DNA of 64,000 nt from Anaerococcus degeneri (GCF_017874475.1 NZ_JAGGLO010000001.1:558001-622000); one strand, 5' to 3'. Shown: positions 9,464-19,333, counted from the first letter of the stretch. Notes: generated from the letters alone by a model not told the origin. Numbers and translations: made by a program.

Positions 9464-10294
9464 CTAATAACTTCGACTTGATAGGTAGTCAATTAAATAT
9501 GATAAAACTTCATTATTTTGAAAATCTTTTATTGAATCTTTCGCTCTTTTATTAACCTTATCTAAAAGCACTATTGCTTCGTCTTTTGACATGACATTTA
9601 AGATATTTAATTCATCTTCATATGTTTCTTCTAATAAATCATCCTGGATTTGGAAGGCAAGTCCTAAATTTGAAGCAAAAATTTCTATTTTTTCCAAATA
9701 CTCTTTACTTACTCTAGATGCAAGACCTGCAGATACACAGGCTGCCTTAAATAAGTCTGATGTTTTTTTCTTATAAACATCCAAGAGATAATCTAAATCA
9801 TAGGATGCGCCTCTTCTTAAGTCTAAAACTTGACCGCCTATCATTCCAAACCTTGATGCTCTTTGAAGTATATACAATCCAGCTTTGATATATGAATCAT
9901 TATCTTTTGCAAGTTGAAAAAGCATTATAGCAGCTTCATTCAGAAGGGCATCACCTGTAAGAATTCCTATATCTTCTCCATACTTTTTATGAGTACTTGG
10001 CTGTCCTCTCCTAAAATCATCATTATCCATTGCAGGTAAGTCATCATGGACAAGAGAATAGGCATGAATAAATTCTAAGGCTAGAGCAAATTTATAATCA
10101 TTTTCACATAAATTACATGAAAACATTTTCTTACACTCTAGATACAGAAAAGCCCTTATCCTCTTTCCTCCACCTGTTGCATAGGCCATGGCCTCCTCTA
10201 AGATGCCATCTGGACTAAAGTAAGATTTAACTTTCTTATCTATTATATCCTTATCATCGTTAAAAATTTTCAAAAACTTTTCTTTATTCATCAT
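9464..10294 (-). CDS. ispA: Polyprenyl (farnesyl) diphosphate synthase
   Basis: Condenses IPP with DMAPP and geranyl diphosphate. The first aspartate-rich motif DDLPAMD is at 84-90 (followed by NDDFRRG) and the second, FQIQDDLLE, near residue 215. At 276 residues, placed directly after xseB as in Bacillus and clostridia, farnesyl diphosphate synthase is the best guess; product chain length cannot be read with certainty. It overlaps xseB by 11 bases. Confidence 0.92.
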   Translation of the reverse strand: MMNKEKFLKIFNDDKDIIDKKVKSYFSPDGILEEAMAYATGGGKRIRAFLYLECKKMFSCNLCENDYKFALALEFIHAYSLVHDDLPAMDNDDFRRGQPSTHKKYGEDIGILTGDALLNEAAIMLFQLAKDNDSYIKAGLYILQRASRFGMIGGQVLDLRRGASYDLDYLLDVYKKKTSDLFKAACVSAGLASRVSKEYLEKIEIFASNLGLAFQIQDDLLEETYEDELNILNVMSKDEAIVLLDKVNKRAKDSIKDFQNNEVLSYLIDYLSSRSY

Positions 10295-10469
10295 TACTTA
10301 TAACTTCCACCTTCGCCCTATAATCCATAAGTCTTGCTTCAAGATCCCTATACATTTTCTTAGCTTGGTCATAGAGCTTGATCGATTCATCTAGATTATC
10401 CCTGTTATTTTCAATTTCATCTAAAATTTCTTCTATTTTTTTATATTGGTCTTCAAAAGATTTATCCAT
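10284..10469 (-). CDS. xseB: Exonuclease VII small subunit
   Basis: The 61-residue helical small subunit needed for exonuclease VII activity. SFEDQYKKIEEILDEIEN and LDESIKLYDQ are typical of the family. The ATG at 10467-10469 is preferred over the TTG one codon upstream because AGGA sits six bases before the ATG. It overlaps xseA and ispA. Confidence 0.92.
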   Translation of the reverse strand: MDKSFEDQYKKIEEILDEIENNRDNLDESIKLYDQAKKMYRDLEARLMDYRAKVEVISNDE

Positions 10470-11646
10470 CAATTATCCTCGCCTTTAATTTTCCATCGCT
10501 AAATATTAAGTCAAACTCATCGCCTATCTTCATACTATGAACCGAATAGATATTTTTACCATCAAAATTTATTTCAATCTGATTCTTTCTCATATCTATA
10601 AGCTTGGCTAGGTATCCAAATTTGTTTGTTAAACTTTTTAGCTTGGTTTCGTTGTAGGTCAGTGATCTTTCTATAGCCTTATCAAGGTTTTTATTTAAAG
10701 ACTCAAGTTCTTTAATTTTTTCATCAATGAGTTTCCCTGGAGACAGGCCTTCTAACTTCGATTCTAAAATCTTAAGGCTTAAAGCATACATATCTAGGCT
10801 AGATTGAATCTTTGATCTTGCTCTTACAAATTTTTCTTTTAGAAATTTTTCATAGTCTATGTAGTCAGCTATTAGATAAGATCCTGCTTCTGTTGGAGTT
10901 TGTAAACTTAAATCACTTGTGAAATCTACTAACGTTGTATCAATATTATGGCCTATCGCGGAAATAATAGGAGTTTTTGCATCATGGACTGATTCTATTA
11001 TTTTTCTTTGATTGAAGCTTGAAAGGTCTTCATTAGACCCTCCGCCTCTGGTTATGACGATTACATCAAGTCCTAGTTTATCAAGCCTCTTTATAGCCTT
11101 AGCTACTAAATCCTCAGCTTGGTCACCTTGAACCTTGACTGGGTCTAAATAGATATGTATGTCATTAGCCTTGCTGTTGATCATAGCAAGAAAATCAACA
11201 AGAGCAGCCCCATCCTTTGATGTTATGAGACCCACCTTGTTAACAAGTTTTGGAATTGGCTTTTTATTTTCTTTATCAAAATAGCCCTTTGCTTTAAATT
11301 CCTCTTGCATTTTAAGAAATTCTTTAAATTCTTTGGATAATCCCACATCTTCAATCTCAGAAGCAACTATAATTAATCGTGATGAGTAGTTATTAAAGGA
11401 TAAGTTGCCCCTGATAATTACTTCCTTACCAGGGCTAAAATCAAAACTTATTTCCTTATCTTCATAATAATAGATTACAGCATCAATGATGTCAGTTCCT
11501 TCTTTCAAAGAAAAATAAAGATGGTAATTATTAACTCTTATATTGCAAAGCTCACCAATTAAATTTATTCTCTGGAAAATTGGATCATGTTTAATATTTG
11601 ATTTTATATATTCATTAAATTGCTTTACACTTAAGGGTTTTCTCAT
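10462..11646 (-). CDS. xseA: Exonuclease VII large subunit
   Basis: Catalytic subunit of single-strand-specific exonuclease VII. An OB-fold occupies about residues 1-100 (QRINLIGELCNIRVNNYHLYFSLK). The nuclease core carries VGLITSKDGAALVDF, ITRGGGSNEDLSSFN and ISAIGHNIDTTLVDF, followed by a coiled coil. Its 394 residues are slightly short in the coiled-coil part compared with Bacillus. It starts within four bases of the nusB stop. Confidence 0.95.
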   Translation of the reverse strand: MRKPLSVKQFNEYIKSNIKHDPIFQRINLIGELCNIRVNNYHLYFSLKEGTDIIDAVIYYYEDKEISFDFSPGKEVIIRGNLSFNNYSSRLIIVASEIEDVGLSKEFKEFLKMQEEFKAKGYFDKENKKPIPKLVNKVGLITSKDGAALVDFLAMINSKANDIHIYLDPVKVQGDQAEDLVAKAIKRLDKLGLDVIVITRGGGSNEDLSSFNQRKIIESVHDAKTPIISAIGHNIDTTLVDFTSDLSLQTPTEAGSYLIADYIDYEKFLKEKFVRARSKIQSSLDMYALSLKILESKLEGLSPGKLIDEKIKELESLNKNLDKAIERSLTYNETKLKSLTNKFGYLAKLIDMRKNQIEINFDGKNIYSVHSMKIGDEFDLIFSDGKLKARIIDG

Positions 11647-12029
11647 TTATTATCATTTCTTACGATATTGCCTAAAATAAGGTTAACTATCTTGTAGTCA
11701 TCTTCAGCTGAAAACTTTTTAGCAAGGTTAACAGCTTCATTTATAGATACTGACACTGGAATATCTAAAAAATAGATTTCATTTATAGATAAATAAATAA
11801 TAGACTTAACCACTCTACTTAATTTTGGCATACCCTTAGGAATATTTGCCTGAATAATTTGATCGATTTTTTCAAAATTTTTCTTATAGGATTTGATGGA
11901 ATCGACGATAAATGTTTCATCACAGCTAAGGTTGTGGTTTGCTAATATTTCTTCATCATCTTCAATTTTGTTAATTGTATCTTGAAAAATGAGTTTGAAA
12001 ACCCATTCTCTTTGGTCAGTTCGCTTCAT
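11643..12029 (-). CDS. nusB: Transcription antitermination factor NusB
   Basis: Binds boxA with NusE/S10 during rRNA transcription. The C-terminal block PVSVSINEAVNLAKKFSAED is the clearest NusB signature, and 128 residues is a normal length. Its ATG overlaps the stop of the Asp23-like gene by one base. The efp-Asp23-nusB order is a standard Firmicutes arrangement. Confidence 0.93.
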   Translation of the reverse strand: MKRTDQREWVFKLIFQDTINKIEDDEEILANHNLSCDETFIVDSIKSYKKNFEKIDQIIQANIPKGMPKLSRVVKSIIYLSINEIYFLDIPVSVSINEAVNLAKKFSAEDDYKIVNLILGNIVRNDNK

Positions 12030-12358
12030 TAGATTTCTAATTTACTTATATTAACGTTAATTTTGCTAACGCTAAGACCTGTCATGGTCTCAACAACATT
12101 TTTGACATTTTCTTGGATCTTTTTAACAGTTTTTCTTACGTTAACATTTTTATCCAAGGAAAGGTCAAGATCGATAACAAGATTTCCGCCAACATTTCTG
12201 ATTGATGTTTTTGTTGTCTTTGCTTGGAGTGAATGAATAAATCCTTCATCAGAATTATCCTCATAAACTCCATAAACATCATTAGCTGCTTGGATAGCTA
12301 TTTGATCTAAAACCTCGTCAGCTATTTTTACTGAACCATCTTTGAATTTATTTGACAT
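12029..12358 (-). CDS. Asp23/Gls24 family protein (YqhY-like)
   Basis: A 109-residue Asp23/Gls24 (DUF322) protein. VKIADEVLDQIAIQAANDVYGV and NVRKTVKKIQENVKNVVETM are typical. In Bacillus the YqhY relative sits next to the accBC and nusB genes and has been linked to acetyl-CoA carboxylase control; here only its position before nusB is shared. A second family member is at 19334-19687. Confidence 0.88.
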   Translation of the reverse strand: MSNKFKDGSVKIADEVLDQIAIQAANDVYGVYEDNSDEGFIHSLQAKTTKTSIRNVGGNLVIDLDLSLDKNVNVRKTVKKIQENVKNVVETMTGLSVSKINVNISKLEI

Positions 12359-12367
12359 TAATATCTC

Positions 12368-12925
12368 CTAAGCTCTTGATAGGTATTCGCCACTTCTAGT
12401 ATCTATTTTAATTACATCGCCTTCGTTTACAAATATTGGTACATTTATTACTGCTCCAGTTTCTACTGTAGCTGGTTTTGTAACGTTAGTAGCAGTATCT
12501 CCCTTAACACCTGGCTCTGTTTTTACTACCTGAAGTTCTACAAAGTTTTGTGGATCAATAGAGAATGGTTTACCTTGGTAAAATTTGATAAGAACTGTAT
12601 CATTCTCTCTTACATAAATGATGGCATCTTTAACATTGTCTTCTTCAATTCCGATTTGTTCGAAACTTTCTGGGTCCATAAAATAATATAATTGACCATC
12701 ATTGTATAAATATTGCATTTCCTTTGTAGTAATAATAGCATTTTCAAATTTTTCGCTTGGGTTAAAGGTTACGTCTTTTGCACCACCGTTCATTACAGAT
12801 CTAATTTTTGCTCTAACAAAAGCAGCTCCCTTACCTGGTTTAACGTGTTGGAAATCTACTACTTGATATACATCATTATCGTAAACGAATGTTACACCTT
12901 TTCTTAAATCATTTGCTGAAATCAT
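12368..12925 (-). CDS. efp: Translation elongation factor P
   Basis: Relieves ribosome stalling at polyproline. The 185 residues show the KOW-like N-terminal domain and two OB domains. The loop KPGKGAAF carries the conserved Lys32, the site of modification in other bacteria. It is the first gene of the long minus-strand operon and has a good Shine-Dalgarno (AGGAGG) and an extended -10 promoter upstream. Confidence 0.97.
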   Translation of the reverse strand: MISANDLRKGVTFVYDNDVYQVVDFQHVKPGKGAAFVRAKIRSVMNGGAKDVTFNPSEKFENAIITTKEMQYLYNDGQLYYFMDPESFEQIGIEEDNVKDAIIYVRENDTVLIKFYQGKPFSIDPQNFVELQVVKTEPGVKGDTATNVTKPATVETGAVINVPIFVNEGDVIKIDTRSGEYLSRA

Positions 12926-12954
12926 AATTCCTCCTAGTTGATATTTCTTTAATT

Positions 12955-12983
12955 ATTATACCATAATCACCCCTTAATTGAAA
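12955..12983 (-). promoter_or_regulatory. Extended -10 promoter of the efp operon
   Basis: On the minus strand a perfect TATAAT (12955-12960) is preceded by TGG, forming an extended -10. A weak -35 (TTTCAA, 12978-12983) lies 17 bases upstream. It is the only strong promoter signal before the efp to rluB gene run. Confidence 0.7.
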
Positions 12984-13079
12984 ATTTTATTCATAAATAT
13001 CAATCATATTCCATAAAAAATATGTATCTAATGATAAGTTTAATAAAATTAGTATAGTATGATAAATAAAGGAGTTTAT

Positions 13080-14243
13080 ATGAATACTTTAGGAATAATT
13101 TCTGAATTTAACCCCTTTCACAATGGGCATAAATATTTATTAGATAAAGCAAAAAAAGAATTAAAGCCTGACCTAGCTATCTCTATAATGAGCGGCGACT
13201 TTGTTCAAAGAGGTGAGGCTGCAATTATGGATAAATTTTCAAGAGCAAGGGTTGCTATTAATTGTGGCTTTGACCTCGTAATTGAAATGCCTGGCTTTGT
13301 AACTCTTCAATCCGCAGAATTTTTTGCTGAAAAATCTGTACATATTTTAAATAAAATGGATATTGATTATATAGTCTTTGGTATTGAGAACATAAATCCA
13401 GATGAGTTTTTGAAAGCAAGTCAAATTATTATAGAAAATGAAAGTAAAGTTGACTCTTTAATACAAAAACTCCTTGCTAGTGGGCTTTCCTATCCAAAAG
13501 CCCACAGCGAAGCCCTCCTAGGTTTTGTTTGCAAAGATTATTTATCTGCTAATAATATATTGGCCCTTGAATATATGAGAGCCCTTCATAGAACAAATTC
13601 AAAAATCAAAGCTTATCCTATAATGAGGATTAAAACAAAAAACGAAGACAAAAAGATAAATGATAAAAATTTCGCATCCTCAACAGCAATTCGAAATAAT
13701 TTGAACAAGGATGTTAAAAACTTAATGCCCGATTCATCTTATAAAGAGCTTATTGATTTTAGCACCGAATATAAATCTTTCGATTATGATTATATTTACA
13801 AGATTTTTAAATATAAAATTCTCATAGAAAAATCTCCTATGAGTAATATTTTAGGCTATGAAGAAGGAATTGATAATTACTTATCTAAGATAGCTAGAAT
13901 CAGCAATTCATATGATAATTTCCTAGACAAAGCAACATCTCTAAGATATACAAAATCTAGAATTAAAAGGCTTGTTATAAATTATATACTAGCTTATACT
14001 CTTGATTTAAATGATTACGACCTATCATTTATTAACATTCTTGCCTATAACAAAAAGGCCGCAGAAAATTTTAAAAATTTAAATAAAAACATAGATATCG
14101 TTATAAATAAAAGCGACTTAAAAAAATTAAATAACTCAGATTTATTAGTTTACAAAAAAATAATTGAAGCGTCAAACCTCTATAGCCTAGTAATAGGCAG
14201 AGAAATTGACTATGATTTTAGGCACAATAATAGACCTATCTAA
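13080..14243 (+). CDS. tmcAL: tRNA(Met) cytidine acetate ligase
   Basis: Forms N4-acetylcytidine at the wobble position of elongator tRNA-Met from acetate and ATP (YlbM/TmcAL family). The nucleotidyltransferase motif HNGH is at residues 14-17 and GIISEFNPFHNGHKYL is diagnostic. The start at 13080 is preferred to an ATG seven codons upstream because AAAGGAG (13068-13074) is correctly spaced from it and MNTLGIISEFNPFHNGH is the family N-terminus. The stop codon lies in the loop of its own terminator. It is convergent with the coiled-coil gene downstream. Confidence 0.93.
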   Translation: MNTLGIISEFNPFHNGHKYLLDKAKKELKPDLAISIMSGDFVQRGEAAIMDKFSRARVAINCGFDLVIEMPGFVTLQSAEFFAEKSVHILNKMDIDYIVFGIENINPDEFLKASQIIIENESKVDSLIQKLLASGLSYPKAHSEALLGFVCKDYLSANNILALEYMRALHRTNSKIKAYPIMRIKTKNEDKKINDKNFASSTAIRNNLNKDVKNLMPDSSYKELIDFSTEYKSFDYDYIYKIFKYKILIEKSPMSNILGYEEGIDNYLSKIARISNSYDNFLDKATSLRYTKSRIKRLVINYILAYTLDLNDYDLSFINILAYNKKAAENFKNLNKNIDIVINKSDLKKLNNSDLLVYKKIIEASNLYSLVIGREIDYDFRHNNRPI

Positions 14244-14260
14244 CGATAGGTCTAATTTTT
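14232..14260 (+). terminator. Intrinsic terminator of tmcAL
   Basis: A perfect nine-pair stem (14232-14240 with 14245-14253), loop TAAC, is followed by AATTTTT. The loop bases TAA at 14241-14243 are the tmcAL stop codon. The T run reaches the end of the convergent gene. Confidence 0.8.
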
Positions 14261-14744
14261 ATTTGTTTTCTAGAATTTTATTTTTATTTTGTTCTAGTTG
14301 TTGAGCAAGTTTGCTAAAGTTTGCCGCAGAACCTGTGAATAATCTATCAACATATTCATAAGATTGTTGTCTTATTTTCTTAGCTTCAGCTGCAGCTTCT
14401 TGTAGGATTCTGTCAGCTTCATTTCTTGCTTGTATGGTTAGTTCATGTTCACTCACCATTTTTTGGTATTGGCTCTTAGCTTGTTCCTTAAAGTTTTTGA
14501 TTTCACCTTCTGCTTGGCTTCGTCTGTTATCAGCTTCTGCAGACGCTTCAGATAAAATCCTATCTTTTTCGTCAGTAACCCATTGAGCTTGTTTGATTTC
14601 TTCTGGAAGAGAATCTTTCATCTCGTTTAAAATTTCATAAATCTCATCTGGATCTACTGCTATTTTTTTTGAAAAAGGTACAGAGCTTGCCCCATCCATT
14701 ATATCTTCCATCTCAAGAATAAGATCAGTAATTTTGTTTGCCAT
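14259..14744 (-). CDS. Coiled-coil protein of unknown function, ATP-synthase-subunit-like
   Basis: I do not recognise a function. The 161 residues are mostly helical; about residues 55-130 are rich in Ala, Glu, Gln and Arg with heptad character (SEASAEADNRRSQAEGEIKN), similar in composition to ATP synthase subunit b/E or DivIVA-like stalks. No signal peptide or membrane segment is seen. It is the last gene of the recG-rsmD-coaD operon, nine bases after coaD, a conserved place for such proteins in clostridial relatives. Confidence 0.75.
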   Translation of the reverse strand: MANKITDLILEMEDIMDGASSVPFSKKIAVDPDEIYEILNEMKDSLPEEIKQAQWVTDEKDRILSEASAEADNRRSQAEGEIKNFKEQAKSQYQKMVSEHELTIQARNEADRILQEAAAEAKKIRQQSYEYVDRLFTGSAANFSKLAQQLEQNKNKILENK

Positions 14745-14752
14745 TTTTCCTC

Positions 14753-15235
14753 CTAATAATTAAATTTCTCTTTAATTTTCTTTTCAACGCTTGGACTTAC
14801 AAAGGCTGATACATCGCCTTTAAAAGCTGCAATTTCTCTAACACCACTAGAGCTTACGAATGAATATGAAGGATTACTTAAAAGAAAGATTGTTTCAAGT
14901 CCTTCATATAAAGTCGAATTAACCCTTGCAATATTTTTTTCATACTCATAGTCTGTCACCCCTCTAAGCCCTCTAGCTACAAGCTTTACATCCATATCTT
15001 TAGCAAAGTTTACTAAAAGACCATCAAAAGAGTGAATTGAAATGTTAGTTAACTTTTTTTCTCTAATAGCCTCTTCTATAATGTCTTCTCTTTCTTCGAC
15101 AGTAAATAGAGAGTTCTTGTTTTCATTATTTAATATAGCGACAATCACTTCATCAAACATATTACTTAATCTTTTGATAATGTCCATATGGCCCTCAGTG
15201 AGGGGATCGAAGCTACCTGGGTAAATTACTTTCAT
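14753..15235 (-). CDS. coaD: Phosphopantetheine adenylyltransferase
   Basis: Penultimate step of coenzyme A synthesis: ATP plus 4'-phosphopantetheine to dephospho-CoA. The nucleotidyltransferase TxGH motif is TEGH at residues 13-16, with YPGSFDPLTEGH at the N-terminus, VARGLRGVTDYEYE in the middle and SSSGVREIAAFKGDVS near the end. At 160 residues it is full length. It overlaps rsmD by four bases. Confidence 0.96.
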   Translation of the reverse strand: MKVIYPGSFDPLTEGHMDIIKRLSNMFDEVIVAILNNENKNSLFTVEEREDIIEEAIREKKLTNISIHSFDGLLVNFAKDMDVKLVARGLRGVTDYEYEKNIARVNSTLYEGLETIFLLSNPSYSFVSSSGVREIAAFKGDVSAFVSPSVEKKIKEKFNY

Positions 15236-15774
15236 TTTGTATAAAATTTAATAAATTTCCTTCCATAGGATTTATCTTTTAAAACATTTAAGCCATATTT
15301 TTCAGAAAAATCCATATCCTTACTAGATTCAGTAATAACTATACCTTCTTCATCTAATAAGTCATATTCTAAAATATAAAACAAGGCTTTGTCGATGAAA
15401 TCAGTTTCATAAGGAGGATCAAGAAAAATATAATCAAATTTAAGATTTTCCTGTCCGAAATCTTTTAAACACCTAACAAAATCATTTTTATATGTAAAAA
15501 CATCCGGAGAATTTATCTTGTCTAAATTTTGTTTAAGGATAGAAAAATTAGAATAATTTTTTTCGTTAAAGTAAACTTCCTTCGCTCCTCTAGATAAAAA
15601 TTCTATACCCATTTGGCCTGTACCTGCAAATAGGTCTAAGGCCTTGAAATCAGGCTTAAAAGGATAAAGCATATCAAAAATCGCTTCCTTTACCTTATTA
15701 TCAGTAGGTCTTGATGTTTTTGATTTAGGGCTTAATAGATTGTATCCCTTGTATTTTCCTGCTACTACTTTCAT
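15232..15774 (-). CDS. rsmD: 16S rRNA (guanine966-N2)-methyltransferase
   Basis: SAM-dependent methyltransferase modifying G966 of 16S rRNA. The SAM loop LDLFAGTGQMG is at 46-56 and the N2-methyltransferase signature DPPY at 119-122. The N-terminal RPTDNKVKEAIFDML is diagnostic. At 180 residues, it is placed directly between recG and coaD as in most Firmicutes. Confidence 0.94.
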   Translation of the reverse strand: MKVVAGKYKGYNLLSPKSKTSRPTDNKVKEAIFDMLYPFKPDFKALDLFAGTGQMGIEFLSRGAKEVYFNEKNYSNFSILKQNLDKINSPDVFTYKNDFVRCLKDFGQENLKFDYIFLDPPYETDFIDKALFYILEYDLLDEEGIVITESSKDMDFSEKYGLNVLKDKSYGRKFIKFYTK

Positions 15775-17801
15775 CAGTTTAAAATAATATCCTTATCTTC
15801 ATCAAAATAATCTTTTATATAATCAAGATTTACACCTTCAAAAGAATTTTCTCTTAAATAATCAAAAATTTCAAAGGTTTTTTCAGTATCTTCTTCGCTC
15901 ATTTTTAAGTATTCTATCTCAGAAAGATTTTTACCATGCTGAATGAGGGATAAAATCTTTCCCCCTCCTCTTAACTCATAATCTTTTTGAGAGATTACAA
16001 AACCGTCATTAGAATCAACTAAAATTTTTAGCTTACTATTGGGATTTGTATCCTTACTTATTAAATAACAATAAGACTCATATTCTCCCCTTCCAACCCT
16101 ACCCCTAAGTTGGTGGAGCTGGGATAAGCCAAAATTATTTGAATTATAAATAACCATGGTGTTTGCATTTGCAACATCGATTCCGACTTCTATTACAGTT
16201 GTGGAAACAATAATATCTATTTCATGATTATTAAACTTAGTTAAAATATCTTCTTTTATGCTAGACTTTAATTTGCCATGAAGTTTTTCTACCCTATAGG
16301 GTTTGAAAATTTTCTTATATTTATTATAAAGGTTTTCTACAGAATTTGTATCTTCTGCGTCAATATTTGTTGTTACGGCGTAAACTTGCCTACCTTTTTT
16401 GAGGCTATCTTTTATGTTTTCAAAGACAATTTCTTGATGGTCCTCATTTATAATACTAGTAAAAACTTCTGCCCTTCCCTTTGGAAGTTCATTTATTATG
16501 CTTAAATCAAGTATCTTATTTATCCTAAGACTTAAAGTCCTTGGAATTGGTGTGGCGGTCATTGTGAGATAATTTGTATTAATGCCTTTTCTCGCAAGTT
16601 CCTGTCTTTGTCTAACTCCAAACCTATGTTGCTCATCATTTACAACTAGTCTTAGATCCTTAAATTTAACGTCTTCTTCAATTAGGGCATGGGTTCCCAC
16701 AACCATATCTATAGAGCCATCTTTAAGGCCTGCTTTTATCTCATCTTTTTGCCTTGTGGAACCAGTTAAAAGTGCAAGTTTTACACCAAGACAATCCATA
16801 AAATTCTTATACTTTTCAAATTGCTGGATAGCAAGGACTTCTGTTGGCACCATCATCGCTGATTGGTAGGAATTTTTTGCAAATACAAGCATTGCAAGCA
16901 TAGCAACAATAGTCTTTCCTGAACCTACGTCACCGATTAAGAGCCTATTCATTGAAATTTCTTTACCTGAATCTTCTAATATTTCTTTTAGAGAACTTAA
17001 TTGGGACCTAGTTAAAGAAAAATCAAGTTTTGATAAAATTTCATCCAAATTATAAGTTAAACTTATCTCTTGCTTTGTTCTTTGTAGCTTTCCTGCATAG
17101 TCTAAGAAAATTAATTCCTTTAACAAATCTCCTATTTTTATATCAGATTTCGCCTTAAATAAGGCATCAATATCTTTAGGGAAATGGACTTCATTTAAAG
17201 CTTCTTCCCTATCCAAAAGGTTGAATTTTTCTTTTATTTCTTTAGATAAAATTTCTTCCCTAGGATCAAAATTTTTGAGAGCTTCTTTTATAAAAGAATT
17301 TAGATTTTTCTGACTTAAGCCAGACGTTAAAGGATAGATAGAATAGATTCCACCTATTTCTTCACCATCCAAGTCCTCAAACAATGGATTTACAGATTCG
17401 TAAAAACCGTCTTTGTAAGTGACTTTTGTATAAAATTTATAAGTAGTATTTAATTTTATTTTTCTAATTGAAAACCTATCATTAAACCAAACAACCCTAA
17501 TTTTCTTAAAATCACCTTCTGCGAAATACATATAAGAAATTGTCATATTCTTAAGTCTTTTGACATAGGGTTTAGATATTGCCTTCCATTCAAAATAGTA
17601 AGACCTTGTTGGAGTAGCCTTTAAAACACTTGACTTAAGCCTTCTATCTTCATATTCTCTCGGATAAAAGGAGTATAGGTCACTTATTGTATAAATATCA
17701 AGTCTAGCAAGGGCTTGAGCCTTTTTAGGCCCAATTCCCTTTAAGCTTGTTACATCTCTACTCAAGGGTAGCTTGGTAGTAATAAACTGGCTGACCGCCA
17801 T
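15774..17801 (-). CDS. recG: ATP-dependent DNA helicase RecG
   Basis: Branch-migration helicase that reverses stalled forks. A wedge/OB domain (about 60-170) precedes helicase motifs I (GDVGSGKT), II (NDEQH), III (MTATPIPRT) and VI (QLRGRVGRG). The start is uncertain. The ATG at 17801 gives 675 residues but overlaps the DAK gene by 44 bases and has no clear ribosome site. A TTG at 17765, overlapping the DAK stop codon, would give 663 residues beginning at SRDVTSLKGIGP, closer to the usual N-terminus, and suggests coupled translation. Confidence 0.95.
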   Translation of the reverse strand: MAVSQFITTKLPLSRDVTSLKGIGPKKAQALARLDIYTISDLYSFYPREYEDRRLKSSVLKATPTRSYYFEWKAISKPYVKRLKNMTISYMYFAEGDFKKIRVVWFNDRFSIRKIKLNTTYKFYTKVTYKDGFYESVNPLFEDLDGEEIGGIYSIYPLTSGLSQKNLNSFIKEALKNFDPREEILSKEIKEKFNLLDREEALNEVHFPKDIDALFKAKSDIKIGDLLKELIFLDYAGKLQRTKQEISLTYNLDEILSKLDFSLTRSQLSSLKEILEDSGKEISMNRLLIGDVGSGKTIVAMLAMLVFAKNSYQSAMMVPTEVLAIQQFEKYKNFMDCLGVKLALLTGSTRQKDEIKAGLKDGSIDMVVGTHALIEEDVKFKDLRLVVNDEQHRFGVRQRQELARKGINTNYLTMTATPIPRTLSLRINKILDLSIINELPKGRAEVFTSIINEDHQEIVFENIKDSLKKGRQVYAVTTNIDAEDTNSVENLYNKYKKIFKPYRVEKLHGKLKSSIKEDILTKFNNHEIDIIVSTTVIEVGIDVANANTMVIYNSNNFGLSQLHQLRGRVGRGEYESYCYLISKDTNPNSKLKILVDSNDGFVISQKDYELRGGGKILSLIQHGKNLSEIEYLKMSEEDTEKTFEIFDYLRENSFEGVNLDYIKDYFDEDKDIILN

Positions 17802-19326
17802 AGACTAATTCGACATCTATATCCTTATAATCTTTGGAAAGCTTTTTAACAAGGTCTTTAGCCTTTCTCTTATCAGCTTCCTCACCATAATATAGGGTTA
17901 TCAAAGAAATGTCATCGTCTTTATCAATGGCAACCTTGATTGCTTCTCTAGTAGTTTCCTCAATATTAGATTTAGTAGCTACAATATTACCATCTAGGAT
18001 TCCTATATAGTCATCTTTTTTTATTTCAATATTGTTTACGCTTGTGTTTCTAATAGATATAGAAACTTCGACTGTATGCATATCAGCAATTGCATCTGTC
18101 ATATTTTCAATGTTTTCTTCTATATCACTATCTTCATCAAATTCAAGCATAGCTGTGAAAGTTTCAGGTATTGATCTTGTTTCCAAAACCTGAGCATTTT
18201 TTTCAGTCAATTCACAAGCTTGTTTTGATGACATGATAATATTTTTATTATTTGGGAAAATAATTATATTTTCTGCAGCAATTTCTTCGATATTTTTATA
18301 GATGTCTTCTGTAGATGGGTTCATAGTTTGACCACCAGAAATAATCTTATCTATGTTCATAGATTTTAATATTTCATCAAAACCCTCGCCCCTTGAAACA
18401 GCTATAAATCCATATTTTTTTAAATTTTCTTCTTTTGACTCATTAACTTCTACATCCGGATTTGTATTTTCAACTTCAAGCTTAATTAGAAGTCCATCAA
18501 CTAAAATCTTTGATATTATTTGTTGAGGATATTCAGAACGGGCCTCAGCCTTTAGATGACCATCCTTATACTCATAATCGAAATTAGTTGATATAGAGTC
18601 AATAGCATTACTTATATTTTTAAATTCATCTTCTTTGATTACAAGTTCAAATTTAATTATATAAGATCCTTCTTCTTCGCTTGCTGAAGATGAAAGGTCA
18701 ATATCCCTATCAATATCTCCATTAAGAGCATTAAGAGCTCCTCTTAGAAGGAAAATCAAACCTTGTCCGCCTGAGTCAACTACTCCCGCTTCCTTAAGGA
18801 CAGGAAGTTGCTTTGGTGTATTATCAAGAGCTATCTGACCTTCAGTGATAATTTCAACAAGATAATCATCTAGGTCCTTAGATTCATCAAAAGCTTCTTC
18901 AGCCTTTTCAGCCATTTTTCTTGCAACAGTTAGAATAGTACCTTCTGTTGGTTGCATAACAGCTCTATAAGCAGTTTTAGCTGCATTTTTAAATATTTCT
19001 CTTACTTCTATAGCGCCAATTTCATCCTTACCCTTAAGAGATTTTGACATTCCTCTCACTAATTGAGATAAAATAACTCCCGAGTTTCCTCTAGCACCCA
19101 TAAGAGTACCTTGGCTTAAAGCTTTAGCTATTTCTTCAACACTTAATCCGCTGGTTTGATTTACCTTATCAACACCAGATTTCATGGTCATATTCATATT
19201 TGTACCAGTATCCCCATCAGGAACTGGGAATACATTTAATTCGTCTACAAGAGACTTATTCTCTTCTAAATATTTATAGGCTCCAATGACCATTTGTTGG
19301 AGCTTAACTGCATCAATAACTTTCAT
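17758..19326 (-). CDS. DAK1/DegV-type kinase, FakA/YloV-like
   Basis: Resembles FakA, the ATP-binding subunit of fatty acid kinase that works with DegV-family FakB proteins. The DhaL/DAK2 domain has VFPVPDGDTGTNMNMTMKSG near the N-terminus. SQGTLMGARGNSGVILSQLVRG and EAGVVDSGGQGLIFLLRGAL follow, with a C-terminal YloV-type domain. The start at 19326 (522 residues, MKVIDAVKLQQM) is chosen because AGGAG at 19331-19335 fits it; the frame extends ten codons upstream into the Asp23-like gene. A DegV-family gene, a potential FakB partner, is at 41194-42081. Confidence 0.87.
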   Translation of the reverse strand: MKVIDAVKLQQMVIGAYKYLEENKSLVDELNVFPVPDGDTGTNMNMTMKSGVDKVNQTSGLSVEEIAKALSQGTLMGARGNSGVILSQLVRGMSKSLKGKDEIGAIEVREIFKNAAKTAYRAVMQPTEGTILTVARKMAEKAEEAFDESKDLDDYLVEIITEGQIALDNTPKQLPVLKEAGVVDSGGQGLIFLLRGALNALNGDIDRDIDLSSSASEEEGSYIIKFELVIKEDEFKNISNAIDSISTNFDYEYKDGHLKAEARSEYPQQIISKILVDGLLIKLEVENTNPDVEVNESKEENLKKYGFIAVSRGEGFDEILKSMNIDKIISGGQTMNPSTEDIYKNIEEIAAENIIIFPNNKNIIMSSKQACELTEKNAQVLETRSIPETFTAMLEFDEDSDIEENIENMTDAIADMHTVEVSISIRNTSVNNIEIKKDDYIGILDGNIVATKSNIEETTREAIKVAIDKDDDISLITLYYGEEADKRKAKDLVKKLSKDYKDIDVELVYGGQPVYYYQATLE

Positions 19327-19333
19327 ACTTCTC